From positions 1 to 17,880 of the forward strand of contig JAPUIL010000746.1 in NCBI GenBank assembly GCA_027297085.1: 17,880 bases of DNA, in the 5' to 3' direction. Below the pieces are notes generated by a model. The model saw only the letters and a program-made list of their open reading frames with translations. It searched no databases and was not told the origin of the DNA. Numbering within the stretch: the stretch's first letter is position 1; the number at the start of each line of letters is the position of its first letter. This stretch comes from Verrucomicrobiota bacterium (GTDB taxonomy: Bacteria; Verrucomicrobiota; Verrucomicrobiia; Opitutales; UBA2995). Below are positions 7,024-14,818 of the stretch, in pieces. Both the position numbers and the translations under genes were made by a program.

Positions 7024-8337
7024 TCAGCGTTTAGCCTTTTCAGGTAAATACTGATTGTAGTATCTGATGAGCTCTTGAACTACAGGCTCCGATGAAAATT
7101 TGGTAATGGCTCGTTCGTGAGCCGCTTCAACCAAGGACTGACTCAGCTCGTTGTTTTCCAGCAATGAGATTATTGCCTTCCCCATTTCCTCTGAGTCGTC
7201 TCTCTCTACAAGAAATCCGGTTTTACCGTCTTGGACCACCTCCTTGATACCACCACTTTTTGTTGAGACAATCGGTACTCGTGCCATCATGGCTTCTACC
7301 ACTGGAATACCGTAGGGTTCCTCCCAAACAGAGGGCAAAATAAATATATCGGCTGTTCGGTAATATGGGAGCAGTTCATCATGGGAGATGCTGCCATGGA
7401 AAATAATTTTTCCCGTTAGAGAATCCGGGATCACTCGCTGGAGAATTTGGTAGTATTCATCTTCGAATCTTACCACTTCAACTGCCGCTTTTTTCGTGTA
7501 GTATTTGGCCAGATCGCTTGTAATTTTGTCATCGCTTATCGGGACGATGAAATCGAATGGTGCGTTCACTTTTGGACCGATGAGGTTCAAGTGTGCATCC
7601 GGAAAGCGCTTAACCACTTCCTCAAATGCTTTTATTAGAACATGTAGCCCTTTTTCAGGTGATATCCTCCCTACAAAGAGAAGGCTTTTCTTGGTAGGAT
7701 GGGTCTCTCTTTCCAGCCGGGAAGTTGAGTTGAATTGTTCGAGATCTACTCCATTGAATAAAGTATGACATTTGTCCGCGAGTACCGGAAAACGCTGCCG
7801 GATTCTGTCGGTCACGTGTTCGCTGCAACTGAGGATCAAATCAACTTTTTTCACCCGTCTCCACATCATGGCTCGATCCAGCTGCGACAACCACTCACAA
7901 TGCATGTGAATGACAAACCGGCACTTTGGATTGAATGCTCTGATCACCGGTATATATTGCGTGAAATTGTGGATGTGTACGACATCGCATTCCTCTTTTC
8001 GGATATCCCTCGCCACTTTAATGCCGTATTCGGGATAATATATGTGCGAGGCAAAGAATGGGCGACGGGGGTTCGTAAAACCCAAGGATGTACGCCTCAG
8101 CATATTGACGATTTTCCTTAATCGATCTCTTACAAAACACTTAATACGGCGATATTTAATACCTTCTTCATCGTATTCAGTTTCTGGACGTAATCCGTTA
8201 TCTTTGGAATATATGACAACCTTATGGTATTCAGCTAGGCGTTTGGCTAATTTGTGATTCAATATAGGTATAGACGTATCTCCACCTACAACTGGCACTG
8301 CCGTATCCCACGGCTGTAATACTAAAGCAATTTTCAT
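7024..8337 (-). CDS. Glycosyltransferase family 4 (GT-B fold)
   Basis: A 437-residue retaining glycosyltransferase of family GT4, transferring a nucleotide-activated sugar to an unknown acceptor in the cytoplasm or at the inner membrane face. The N-terminal acceptor domain opens with the glycine-rich loop VVGGDTSIP (17-25) and contains HIHNF and HMHCEW. The donor-binding half starts near FVGRISPEKGLHVLIKAF (221-238) and holds the EX7E motif in EEPYGIPVVE (E340, E348), followed by STKSGGIKEVVQDGKTGFLV. Length and motifs are complete. It stands alone, with AT-rich non-coding DNA upstream and a convergent gene downstream. It resembles spore-coat or exopolysaccharide type enzymes such as CotSA, but that is not enough for a specific name. 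No ribosome binding site is evident; an in-frame 54-codon ORF ends directly at its ATG. Confidence 0.88.
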   Translation of the reverse strand: MKIALVLQPWDTAVPVVGGDTSIPILNHKLAKRLAEYHKVVIYSKDNGLRPETEYDEEGIKYRRIKCFVRDRLRKIVNMLRRTSLGFTNPRRPFFASHIYYPEYGIKVARDIRKEECDVVHIHNFTQYIPVIRAFNPKCRFVIHMHCEWLSQLDRAMMWRRVKKVDLILSCSEHVTDRIRQRFPVLADKCHTLFNGVDLEQFNSTSRLERETHPTKKSLLFVGRISPEKGLHVLIKAFEEVVKRFPDAHLNLIGPKVNAPFDFIVPISDDKITSDLAKYYTKKAAVEVVRFEDEYYQILQRVIPDSLTGKIIFHGSISHDELLPYYRTADIFILPSVWEEPYGIPVVEAMMARVPIVSTKSGGIKEVVQDGKTGFLVERDDSEEMGKAIISLLENNELSQSLVEAAHERAITKFSSEPVVQELIRYYNQYLPEKAKR

Positions 8338-8820
8338 TTATTTAAATATATTAGGTAACGGATATCCTGATACGTTTTCTGGGAATAGTAGACAAAAACG
8401 TCGAGAGACAAGTCCGGCCAATATTTTGTAAATGCGTCCAATCCCAATGACGGAAATGCTTGTGCATCCTTCCATGGTAAGACTGACAACTGGAGGCCTC
8501 ATGATAAAAATAAAGGTTTAATTAAAGCTGACATCATTGTATTACTGAAAAGGGAGAAAATACAGACCGCAAACTTTTAAAGTGTTGTTTTTGTTATAGT
8601 TGGCAAGAGAGTTATCGCTATGCTGTTTTTTTATTCGAATTTATGAGGTTCAGGTCATTCAAACAGCAACTGTATCCGATGTTGTGAAGTTTTCATAGTC
8701 GTTTGAGTAATATATTAAACATTTTTTATCGGTACTCACCCAAGCCCAGTGCAGATGCAATTATCGATTTATACCAAACCTCGGCGGACTAACAATTGAT
8801 ACGTCCTTTTCCCCTTCATT
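8338..8820. other. AT-rich intergenic stretch, no convincing gene
   Basis: These 483 bases separate the end of eboF from the start of the glycosyltransferase gene and are clearly richer in A and T than either neighbour. A minus-strand 54-codon ORF (8502-8338, starting MRPPVVSLTMEGC) stops exactly at the base before the glycosyltransferase ATG. Its product has no signal, no membrane segment and no recognisable family, so it is not called as a gene. A second open stretch of about 33 codons on the minus strand (around 8765-8665) reads as VSTDKKCLIYYSNDYENFTT and lacks a start. The region should hold the eboF transcript end and the glycosyltransferase promoter, but no clear hairpin with a T-tract or good promoter hexamer pair was found. 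Confidence 0.5.
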
Positions 8821-10194
8821 CTACGAGAGAATTATCCCACGTATCACATCGGCAACTTCTGTTGAATTGATCGGGTCTTCAGAAGTATTTGGTGTAGTCT
8901 GCGCGATAAATACAGGCCAATCGATTCGGTTTTCAGGTAAGCGACCATGTGAGCCCTTGACTAGAGATGCGTCCAGGGGGACTACATCGAGCAGAGCACG
9001 GAAACCCAACTTCTTTTTGAGCAAAAACCAGGCAACCTTTAAGGCTGGAAAGGAGACATTGGGATCAAAGAATAACTCCACTGGGTCGTAGCCGATTTTT
9101 CGGTGGATATCCACGCAGCGTGCGAAGTCAGGCGCCAGGGTATCATCCAGCCAATAATAGTAAGTGAACCAGCTGCGGGCATCGGCAATTGCTACAAAGT
9201 CGCCGGCGCGCGAATGTTCAATACCCATCGCTTGTTTACCACTCTGGTCAAGAACCTGTTCAACGCCCTCCAGGTTTTCCAGATGCCGCTGTACGGCGGA
9301 AAGCTTGCTTTTATCATTCACATAAACGTGAGCCACTTGGTGGTCAGCGACGGCGAAGGCTGTACTAGCTCCGCAATCCAACTGTTCGAGTCCGAGTTCA
9401 TCTTTGATTGTGATCCATCCTTGTTCTCGAAACGACCGGTTGACGTGGATCGGTTTATCCACCTCAGTTATCCCGTATTCGGATAGTAGGACCACTTGTA
9501 CTGATTGTTTTTCGAAAAACTTAATGAGGTCTCCGACGACCCGATCGATTGCTTCCAGGTCTTCGGAAATCTCTCGATTGTTCGGACCGAGCCGTTGCAG
9601 GTTATAATCGAGGTGAGGCAGGTAGACGAGGTTCAGAGTGGGCTGATATTTTTTTTCAACCCACTTCGCCGATGCAGCGATCCATTCCGATGAACCTATT
9701 CCCGCATTTGGTCCCCAGAAATTATGAAACGGAAAATCTCCCAGGTCCTGCTTGATGGCTTCCCGCATATTCATCGGGTGAGTGTACACATCGAATACTT
9801 TGCGTCCATCTGCAGGGTATATCGGCCGGGGAGTAATTGTGTAGTCAGCTGATGAATACATGTTATACCACCAGAAAAGCTTGGCGCATGTAAAAGTCGG
9901 GTCAGTACGTTTCAAGTCCTCCCATAGTTTTGGTTGCTGAACCAAATGGTTGGATTGTTTCCAAAACTGGACCTCGCTGAACTCCCGGTTGTACCAGCCG
10001 TTGGCTACCGCTCCATGGGCTGATGGCAGCGTGCCAGTTAGGTAGTCTGATTGAGCCGTACAGGTTACTGCGGGGAAAGCGGGTTTTATATTTTGCAGCT
10101 TACCACGATTTACGAATGCCTGGATGTTCGGGGTGCGGTCACCCAGTAAACCGGAAGTTAATCCGACTACATTTATGACCGCCGTCCGCATCAT
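8821..10194 (-). CDS. eboF: EboF-like alkaline phosphatase superfamily (nucleotide pyrophosphatase/phosphodiesterase) protein
   Basis: A 457-residue protein of the type I phosphodiesterase/nucleotide pyrophosphatase group and the last gene of the ebo cluster. The nucleophile region is PAVTCTAQSDYLTG with the likely catalytic T44. Family-like blocks follow: HGAVANGWYNR (60-70), LFWWYNMYSSADYTITPRPIYPADGRK (split around 106-132) and YLPHLDYNLQRLGP (191-204). Several canonical metal ligands are changed. The usual DG after the first strand is VG (10-11), the usual DXXGH motif reads DYNLQ (196-200), and the usual SDHG reads SEYG (238-241). From memory these changes are shared by EboF relatives, so they may be family traits. 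No signal peptide is evident, so it appears cytoplasmic. The start overlaps the eboD stop by four bases; two ATG codons occur in a row. The reaction is unknown, probably a phosphoester cleavage or a non-catalytic binding role. Confidence 0.85.
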   Translation of the reverse strand: MMRTAVINVVGLTSGLLGDRTPNIQAFVNRGKLQNIKPAFPAVTCTAQSDYLTGTLPSAHGAVANGWYNREFSEVQFWKQSNHLVQQPKLWEDLKRTDPTFTCAKLFWWYNMYSSADYTITPRPIYPADGRKVFDVYTHPMNMREAIKQDLGDFPFHNFWGPNAGIGSSEWIAASAKWVEKKYQPTLNLVYLPHLDYNLQRLGPNNREISEDLEAIDRVVGDLIKFFEKQSVQVVLLSEYGITEVDKPIHVNRSFREQGWITIKDELGLEQLDCGASTAFAVADHQVAHVYVNDKSKLSAVQRHLENLEGVEQVLDQSGKQAMGIEHSRAGDFVAIADARSWFTYYYWLDDTLAPDFARCVDIHRKIGYDPVELFFDPNVSFPALKVAWFLLKKKLGFRALLDVVPLDASLVKGSHGRLPENRIDWPVFIAQTTPNTSEDPINSTEVADVIRGIILS

Positions 10195-11351
10195 AAGGTC
10201 TTCAAACGCTTTATGGCTTTTAATACCACGTCTGTATTGACTTCATGTACTTCAAAGCGTGAACCGATTCTTTTTAGCAAAGTTATAGTGAGGAGCCCTC
10301 CGAGGTGCTCACGGAACTCTTCCAATCCTTCTAAAATAGACGGAATCCGTCCCCCATTCTTTTTTTCTAGAAAATCTGAGTAGATTTCAAATTTCAATTG
10401 TTGGAGTAGGTTCAGGATTCGCTGGGCGCTGGTAGAATCGAGGTACCCCATTTCTTCTGAATAGAGCGTGTCGATCGCAATGCCTATGGCAACTGCTTCT
10501 CCATGGCTGAGTTTGAAGTCAGAAAGCTGTTCCAATTTGTGTGCTGCCCAATGCCCGAAGTCCAGGGGTCTTACCGAACCCATTTCAAATGGATCACCGG
10601 ATGTGGCAATATAGGCCACGTGGTGTTTGGCGCACCGGTATACCAGCTCTTCCAGAACGCTTTCGTCGAAACGGTTTAGAGCATCTACCTGTAATTCGAT
10701 CCATTTAAAGAAACCGGAATCGCGAATCAGGGCCACCTTAATGGCTTCAATATAGCCGTTCCTCATGTGCACTTCGGGAAGTGTCCCAAGGAACCGCAGA
10801 TCATTAATCACCGCAAAAGGCGGGGAAAAGGTACCGACAAAGTTTTTTTTCTGGTGGAAATTTACGCCGTTCTTCACGCCGACGCCTGCATCGGCTTGTC
10901 CCAAGGTGGTTGTCGGAAAACGAAAGTGCCGAATGCCGCGGTGGGCTGTGGCGGCGGCGAAACCTACCGTGTCGAGTAAGGCTCCACCACCGATAGCAGC
11001 AATATAACTGTGGCGGCAGATACGGCTGTTTTCAATATCCGCATAGATGCGGTCCACTATATCCGGTTCGTTTTTGATAGACTCTCCACCGGGAAGCAGA
11101 TGGATGCCTTTCAACAGAAGGTCGTTTTCATGGTGTTTGAAATAAGTCTCGATTTGTTCAACCAGGCCCGGATTAGCCTCCCCAACAGCTTCATCGATGT
11201 AGAAGAGGGTTTTGTGGCGGTTGCCACTCTCACGTGAACAGGCGAGATCACGGAATATGGGATTGGCAGTATCAAAGACTCCTTTGGTGAAATAGACCCT
11301 TAGCTGGTAGGGAATTTGAATGGGGTATTCAATGGGTAGGAATTCGGACAT
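10191..11351 (-). CDS. eboD: EboD-like sugar phosphate cyclase (3-dehydroquinate synthase family)
   Basis: A 386-residue NAD-dependent sugar phosphate cyclase, the family of dehydroquinate synthase and 2-epi-5-epi-valiolone synthase. It would close a phosphorylated keto-sugar into a cyclitol in the cytoplasm. The NAD loop is GGGALLDTVGFAAA (121-134), and the substrate strand is FPTTTLGQADAGVGVKNGVN (145-164). Metal-site residues match dehydroquinate synthase in order and spacing: E202 in YIEAIK, H267 in RPLDFGHWAAH, and H283 in LSHGEAVAIG, with the substrate histidine H271 as well. It is therefore probably an active enzyme. It lies 10 bases after eboC and overlaps eboF by four bases. Its ebo context, rather than a shikimate operon, argues against a housekeeping aroB. 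The precise substrate and product are not known. Confidence 0.9.
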   Translation of the reverse strand: MSEFLPIEYPIQIPYQLRVYFTKGVFDTANPIFRDLACSRESGNRHKTLFYIDEAVGEANPGLVEQIETYFKHHENDLLLKGIHLLPGGESIKNEPDIVDRIYADIENSRICRHSYIAAIGGGALLDTVGFAAATAHRGIRHFRFPTTTLGQADAGVGVKNGVNFHQKKNFVGTFSPPFAVINDLRFLGTLPEVHMRNGYIEAIKVALIRDSGFFKWIELQVDALNRFDESVLEELVYRCAKHHVAYIATSGDPFEMGSVRPLDFGHWAAHKLEQLSDFKLSHGEAVAIGIAIDTLYSEEMGYLDSTSAQRILNLLQQLKFEIYSDFLEKKNGGRIPSILEGLEEFREHLGGLLTITLLKRIGSRFEVHEVNTDVVLKAIKRLKTL

Positions 11352-11361
11352 GTTCGATGGG

Positions 11362-12222
11362 TCAGGTAGCCGGGACGTAACGCTGGGCGATCAATGCAAG
11401 AAGGAAGAAAGCCAGAAACAGTCCCATAACAGGGAAGCTTACTAGATGCATACTGTTAAGAATTGCCAAGTCGATAAGGCAAATTCCGGCTAAAAGCGGT
11501 CCGATAGTCTTCCCCAGGATCAGTTTACCGCTCTTTCTAGCTCGGGAAAATGTCCAGGCCAACCACAAGGCAGCCATGCAGTATGAGATGGGGAATAAAT
11601 CTTCAAACGGAGGACCTGCCAGATAAAGAGTGCCAATCATAGGTATGATCAAAAAGGCACAGCCAGCCGCAGATTCCTTCAAAGATGTGGATTCGGTTCG
11701 AGCCAGAGCAGTGACGCCCAATACATAAAAAAATATCAGACCGCTTGCCCCCCAGATCAATGGGTTAATATGACCTCTGCCGGCTGCTCCAATGGTCAGG
11801 TAAACACCGGTTCGGCAAGCAGCCATCAGAGGAACTCCCAGCACGGTATCCTTGTGAACAAGGTCATAAACTACAATGACTCCGAGCAGTATCAATGCGT
11901 AGAAAAGCGGGCCGGTTCCGGCCCAGGCGATGCAACCCAGACCAGCGGCAAATAGCCCAAGAGCCGCCACCAGCACGGTTGATCGTTTTACTTTGCCTGC
12001 CGGTATCGGGCGTTCGGGCCGAAAACGTCTATCGAAGTCAACATCGCAATAGTCGTTTAAATACATGCCTCCTGCATAAAGCAGGCTGAGCCCAGCTAGC
12101 ATGACAACCAACAGGCGAGTATCTTCGCCTCCGTCTAGTATCCAGGCGCACAGGCCGTTGGACCAAACCGTCGATAGGTTTGATACGCGCCCTAAGATCA
12201 ACCATGAGCGGATGTCTGTCAT
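11362..12222 (-). CDS. eboC: EboC-like UbiA family prenyltransferase
   Basis: A 286-residue integral membrane prenyltransferase of the UbiA family with about eight or nine hydrophobic helices. These enzymes attach an isoprenoid diphosphate chain to an acceptor within the cytoplasmic membrane. The first Mg-binding motif is NDYCDVDFD (56-64), followed by RRFRPERPIPAG, as in other members. The second polar loop appears as YDLVHKD (119-125), with D120 and D125 as candidate second-site aspartates. It is 10 bases before eboD, so the prenyltransferase and the cyclase are surely co-expressed. 95 bases of non-coding DNA separate it from eboE upstream. No ribosome binding site is obvious before the ATG. 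In the ebo setting the likely acceptor is a cyclitol derivative, which is an inference from neighbours only. Confidence 0.9.
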   Translation of the reverse strand: MTDIRSWLILGRVSNLSTVWSNGLCAWILDGGEDTRLLVVMLAGLSLLYAGGMYLNDYCDVDFDRRFRPERPIPAGKVKRSTVLVAALGLFAAGLGCIAWAGTGPLFYALILLGVIVVYDLVHKDTVLGVPLMAACRTGVYLTIGAAGRGHINPLIWGASGLIFFYVLGVTALARTESTSLKESAAGCAFLIIPMIGTLYLAGPPFEDLFPISYCMAALWLAWTFSRARKSGKLILGKTIGPLLAGICLIDLAILNSMHLVSFPVMGLFLAFFLLALIAQRYVPAT

Positions 12223-12251
12223 GGCTTTAGGGGAAATTAAATTTGAGCCTT

Positions 12252-12284
12252 CCGGCGAGCACTTTTTTACGCCGGGCCGGCCCG
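12252..12284. repeat. GC-rich dyads in the eboE-eboC gap
   Basis: The 95-base gap (12223-12317) contains the perfect 12-bp palindrome CGGGCCGGCCCG (12273-12284). It overlaps a second dyad in which CCGGCG (12252-12257) pairs with CGCCGG (12270-12275) around a loop holding a T6 run. On the transcribed strand these could form alternative hairpins between the eboE stop and the eboC start. The T-run lies in the loop and not after a stem, so this is not a standard terminator. Confidence 0.35.
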
Positions 12285-12317
12285 AGTCGAGACTTAAGGA
12301 CCCTCTGAGGCCGCTTA

Positions 12318-13493
12318 TCAGCTACCCAAGCCGCGCTTGTTGAACTCAGCGAGCGTCCAGTCATATTCCAGCACCAGCTGGTCAACTACGTCGGTTTTAC
12401 CCAGGTCATCGGGCAGGACCTCCCAAGTATAAGTTTCCATTTCGAAGTGCCGGCAGGTTTCTGGATTGGCCTTCAGGAAATCCAAGGTACCAAGGATGTG
12501 GTCGCTCGTTGAATACAGGGGCTCTTTGGGCAATGCGTGCAGGGGAATATGAAAATGGATGCGCCATTCGCCGGCAGAGTCCTCCCCCGATGCGCGCGCG
12601 GCCAAGGCGATATCAAGATCCTCGTATCGAACGAGGAGTTTGTCCCCGCTTCGGGCGATTACCTGGTGCAGATAGGTCTCCTCGCAGAATCCCGCCAATG
12701 CTAGCAGCGTTTTTTCTGAGAAGTCGGCCACTTTCAGAGCGGAGCTCAGGTGAATCTTGCTAATACGAATGCCGTTATCCACCAATCGAGCTAAAGAAGT
12801 GCCGGCTGATTCGTATTCAACCGCCAGATGGCAGGTGTCGTAGTTGATGCCTAGACGGCGTAGTAAGAGATCCCTTTTCTCGGGGGCGTATTGCAAAAGT
12901 CCTTCAAAAAAGTCCAGCGACTCCTGGCTTGTTTCAAAATAACCAAGGGGCTCGGGCTCCAGACCCAGGTGCAAATCCCGTTCGGTGGATTCACTCAGGT
13001 TTTCTATGTGTTCAGCGCAGGAAATCAAATGATTGAAGATAGCCGTTCGTTGGTTTTCTTCGGTTATGAATCGCTTGAATGAACCGGGAAGGGTGCTGAC
13101 ACTACCTTCCATACCTGCCGGTAAGATTTTGCAGAGTAAATCGAATAGAAGGTTTGTGTATTCGAGACGGTCGGTAGATGTCCAATCAGGGCGGTATACC
13201 TGGTCCTTGACTCGCGTCCCATGGAAATCTCCGTATGGAAATCCGTTGATGGTAAAAACGTAGCAGTCGTTTTTCTCGAGCCACTTTTTAAACTGCCGCA
13301 AGGTCGAAGGCTCGGATAATTCTTGAGCTGCGGATGCGCCGAGTCGTAGTCCGATTGCGTATTCACGATTTGGCGACACTTGGTCGCGAACAGCGAGAGT
13401 ATAACGATCAAGGGAATCCAGAGTCTCCGGCCATGAACTGCCGCGATGGATATTCGTGCAATAGGCAAGGTGACTGTTGTTGGCAATTCGCAT
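12318..13493 (-). CDS. eboE: EboE-like TIM-barrel protein (xylose isomerase-like)
   Basis: A 391-residue protein of the xylose-isomerase-like TIM-barrel type annotated in databases as metabolite traffic protein EboE. The opening HLAYCTNIHRGSSWPETLDSL (8-28) is the family's most characteristic segment, which also fixes the start. Likely metal ligands are E179 or E181 in LGLEPEPLGY, D219 and H222 in NYDTCHLAVEYE, and H248 in KIHLSSA. The barrel would act on a sugar or cyclitol (phosphate) in the cytoplasm; the reaction is unknown. Gaps of 128 bases upstream and 95 bases downstream make it the only member of the cluster not in tight contact with its neighbours. The start codon has no Shine-Dalgarno sequence and lies only eight bases from a strong inverted repeat. 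Confidence 0.88.
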   Translation of the reverse strand: MRIANNSHLAYCTNIHRGSSWPETLDSLDRYTLAVRDQVSPNREYAIGLRLGASAAQELSEPSTLRQFKKWLEKNDCYVFTINGFPYGDFHGTRVKDQVYRPDWTSTDRLEYTNLLFDLLCKILPAGMEGSVSTLPGSFKRFITEENQRTAIFNHLISCAEHIENLSESTERDLHLGLEPEPLGYFETSQESLDFFEGLLQYAPEKRDLLLRRLGINYDTCHLAVEYESAGTSLARLVDNGIRISKIHLSSALKVADFSEKTLLALAGFCEETYLHQVIARSGDKLLVRYEDLDIALAARASGEDSAGEWRIHFHIPLHALPKEPLYSTSDHILGTLDFLKANPETCRHFEMETYTWEVLPDDLGKTDVVDQLVLEYDWTLAEFNKRGLGS

Positions 13494-13501
13494 TCTTTAT
13501 A

Positions 13502-13573
13502 AAGTAGAACAGGCATCCTGCCTGTTTAAAATTAAGTTCGATGAAGAAAACAGGCAGGATGCCTGTTCTACTT
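13502..13573. repeat. REP-like inverted repeat pair (two nested hairpins) in the eboB-eboE gap
   Basis: Two perfectly complementary 26-base arms (13502-13527 and 13548-13573) flank a 20-base spacer. Each arm is itself a hairpin: AACAGGCA and TGCCTGTT (8-bp stem) around a 3-base loop, at 13508-13526 and 13549-13567. The core ACAGGCAGGATGCCTGT and the flanking GTTCTAC resemble short palindromes that I recall as scattered in many copies in planctomycete and verrucomicrobial genomes, so this is probably a REP doublet. The unit ends eight bases upstream of the eboE start codon on the transcribed strand. Confidence 0.85.
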
Positions 13574-13621
13574 CAGATACACGGTCCCGTGTAAAACGCA
13601 TAGTATCAAACTCCCTAAGAA

Positions 13622-14428
13622 TCAACCGCGCACCGTAAAGTTCTCGCATTGGCTGAGGAACTTCACCGGGTTATGAAAGAAAACCTTGTCTACGGTTTCA
13701 TCATCGTATCCACGGCGGCGCATTTCTTGAGCGGCGTATGGCACAGCCAGGGGAACACTGACCCCCCAATCGCAAGCCGAGTTCATCCATAGCCGATCGG
13801 CACCATAACTTTCAAGAATGTCGATAGCCCGAGGAGAAGTGCATTTGGATTCTGGGTACAGAGTCAGACCACCCCACATGCCGGCGTCCATGACATATTT
13901 CACGGTATGTTCTTCAACGTGGTCAATCAATACCTTGCCCGGGTCGATCCGGGAATCGTTTTTAATGAGATCGACGATCAATTGAGTCCCCTTGAGTTTG
14001 TCCTCGAGGTGCGGTGTGTGCACCAGGATGAGCTGGTTATTTTCGGCAGCCAGATTCACATGTTCTTCGAGAATGGTCAGTTCGTTGCGGCTGTTTTTAT
14101 TCAACCCGATTTCTCCAATTCCCAACACGTTTTCACGACCCATAAACTCAGGAATCATGGCGATCACCTCCCGGCCTAACACCAGATCCTCGGCTTCCTT
14201 TGGGTTGATGCAGAGCCACGAAAAGTGAGGTAGGCCGAACATGGCTGCCCGCTTAGGCTCATAATCGGTAAGCTGGCGGAAATAGTCATAAAATCCGTTT
14301 ACTGAGCTGCGATCGTATCCTGCCCAGAAGGCGGGTTCGCAAACCGCTTTGCATCCTGCGACCACCATGGCCAGGTAATCGTCAGTGGTGCGGCTCACCA
14401 TGTGAGCGTGTGGTTCTATGTATCTCAT
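13622..14428 (-). CDS. eboB: EboB-like TatD family metal-dependent hydrolase
   Basis: A 268-residue amidohydrolase-fold protein of the TatD group. The metal ligands of TatD enzymes can be placed in order: the HXH pair in EPHAHM (H7, H9), E106 in GIGEIGLNK, H137 in LVHTPH, H170 in LIDHVEEH, and D220 in NSACDWG. The active site therefore looks intact. TatD proteins usually cleave phosphodiesters of nucleic acids, but the ebo relative is thought to serve a metabolite pathway, so the substrate is open. The start overlaps the stop of the upstream 91-residue gene by four bases (ATGA), and the REP doublet follows 48 bases after its stop. No signal peptide is present, so it acts in the cytoplasm. Confidence 0.9.
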   Translation of the reverse strand: MRYIEPHAHMVSRTTDDYLAMVVAGCKAVCEPAFWAGYDRSSVNGFYDYFRQLTDYEPKRAAMFGLPHFSWLCINPKEAEDLVLGREVIAMIPEFMGRENVLGIGEIGLNKNSRNELTILEEHVNLAAENNQLILVHTPHLEDKLKGTQLIVDLIKNDSRIDPGKVLIDHVEEHTVKYVMDAGMWGGLTLYPESKCTSPRAIDILESYGADRLWMNSACDWGVSVPLAVPYAAQEMRRRGYDDETVDKVFFHNPVKFLSQCENFTVRG

Positions 14429-14700
14429 CTTGGTTTCTCAGGCCAGGCCCCACAGGCAGCTTTGGTGATGGCTGCTTCAATGGGTTCTAAAGTCGGGTCG
14501 CTAAGTGCACGCAATACAGCTTCTGCGCGTTTGTCTGCATCCAGCTGATTCAGAGCATCCTTGAATGCCCGGTATCTGAAATCGTCGGTGAGGCCGTCGC
14601 GCTCTACCCGATCCATAAAAGCAGCGATATCAATCAGTTTTGATCGGGCATCCATGAAATAGAGGTCGACGGAGTTCTGTTTGACCTTGGGTTTTAACAT
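14425..14700 (-). CDS. Small helical protein at the eboA position of the ebo cluster (91 residues)
   Basis: A 91-residue soluble protein, predicted all-helical, rich in D, R, K and A. Recognisable stretches are DARSKLIDIAAFMDRVERDG (18-37), DDFRYRAFKDAL and DPTLEPIEAAITKAACGAWPEK. It overlaps eboB by four bases (ATGA), so co-translation is likely. Typical EboA proteins are two to three times longer, and I could not find their conserved central segment here. The gene therefore occupies the eboA place without being a clear EboA. From memory, similar small proteins precede eboB-like genes in other Verrucomicrobiota and Planctomycetota, which suggests a lineage-specific partner. No catalytic motif is visible; a scaffold or regulatory role is only a guess. 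The protein looks real: long coupling overlap, sensible composition, no competing frame. Confidence 0.75.
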   Translation of the reverse strand: MLKPKVKQNSVDLYFMDARSKLIDIAAFMDRVERDGLTDDFRYRAFKDALNQLDADKRAEAVLRALSDPTLEPIEAAITKAACGAWPEKPR

Positions 14701-14818
14701 GGGGATTACTGATAAAAGTCTCAGTGTGATATCCTCTTATTCCGAGGCGAGCCTAAATCAATGGGCATTTACGGAAAGTAAATTGGAGTTCGACGCTCCT
14801 AACCATCCAGTTTTCCGG

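Noticed and set aside
8665..8765. A minus-strand scrap reading VSTDKKCLIYYSNDYENFTT, like part of a surface-repeat protein.
   Set aside because: About 33 codons, no start, stops on both sides; too short to tell from chance.
9103..9486. A 127-codon plus-strand ORF opposite eboF.
   Set aside because: Shadow of eboF; no start signal and no recognisable features.
13064..13516. A 150-codon minus-strand ORF overlapping the 5' part of eboE in another frame, running through one arm of the REP repeat.
   Set aside because: The eboE frame carries the family signature here; the alternative frame reads through the repeat and lacks protein-like composition.
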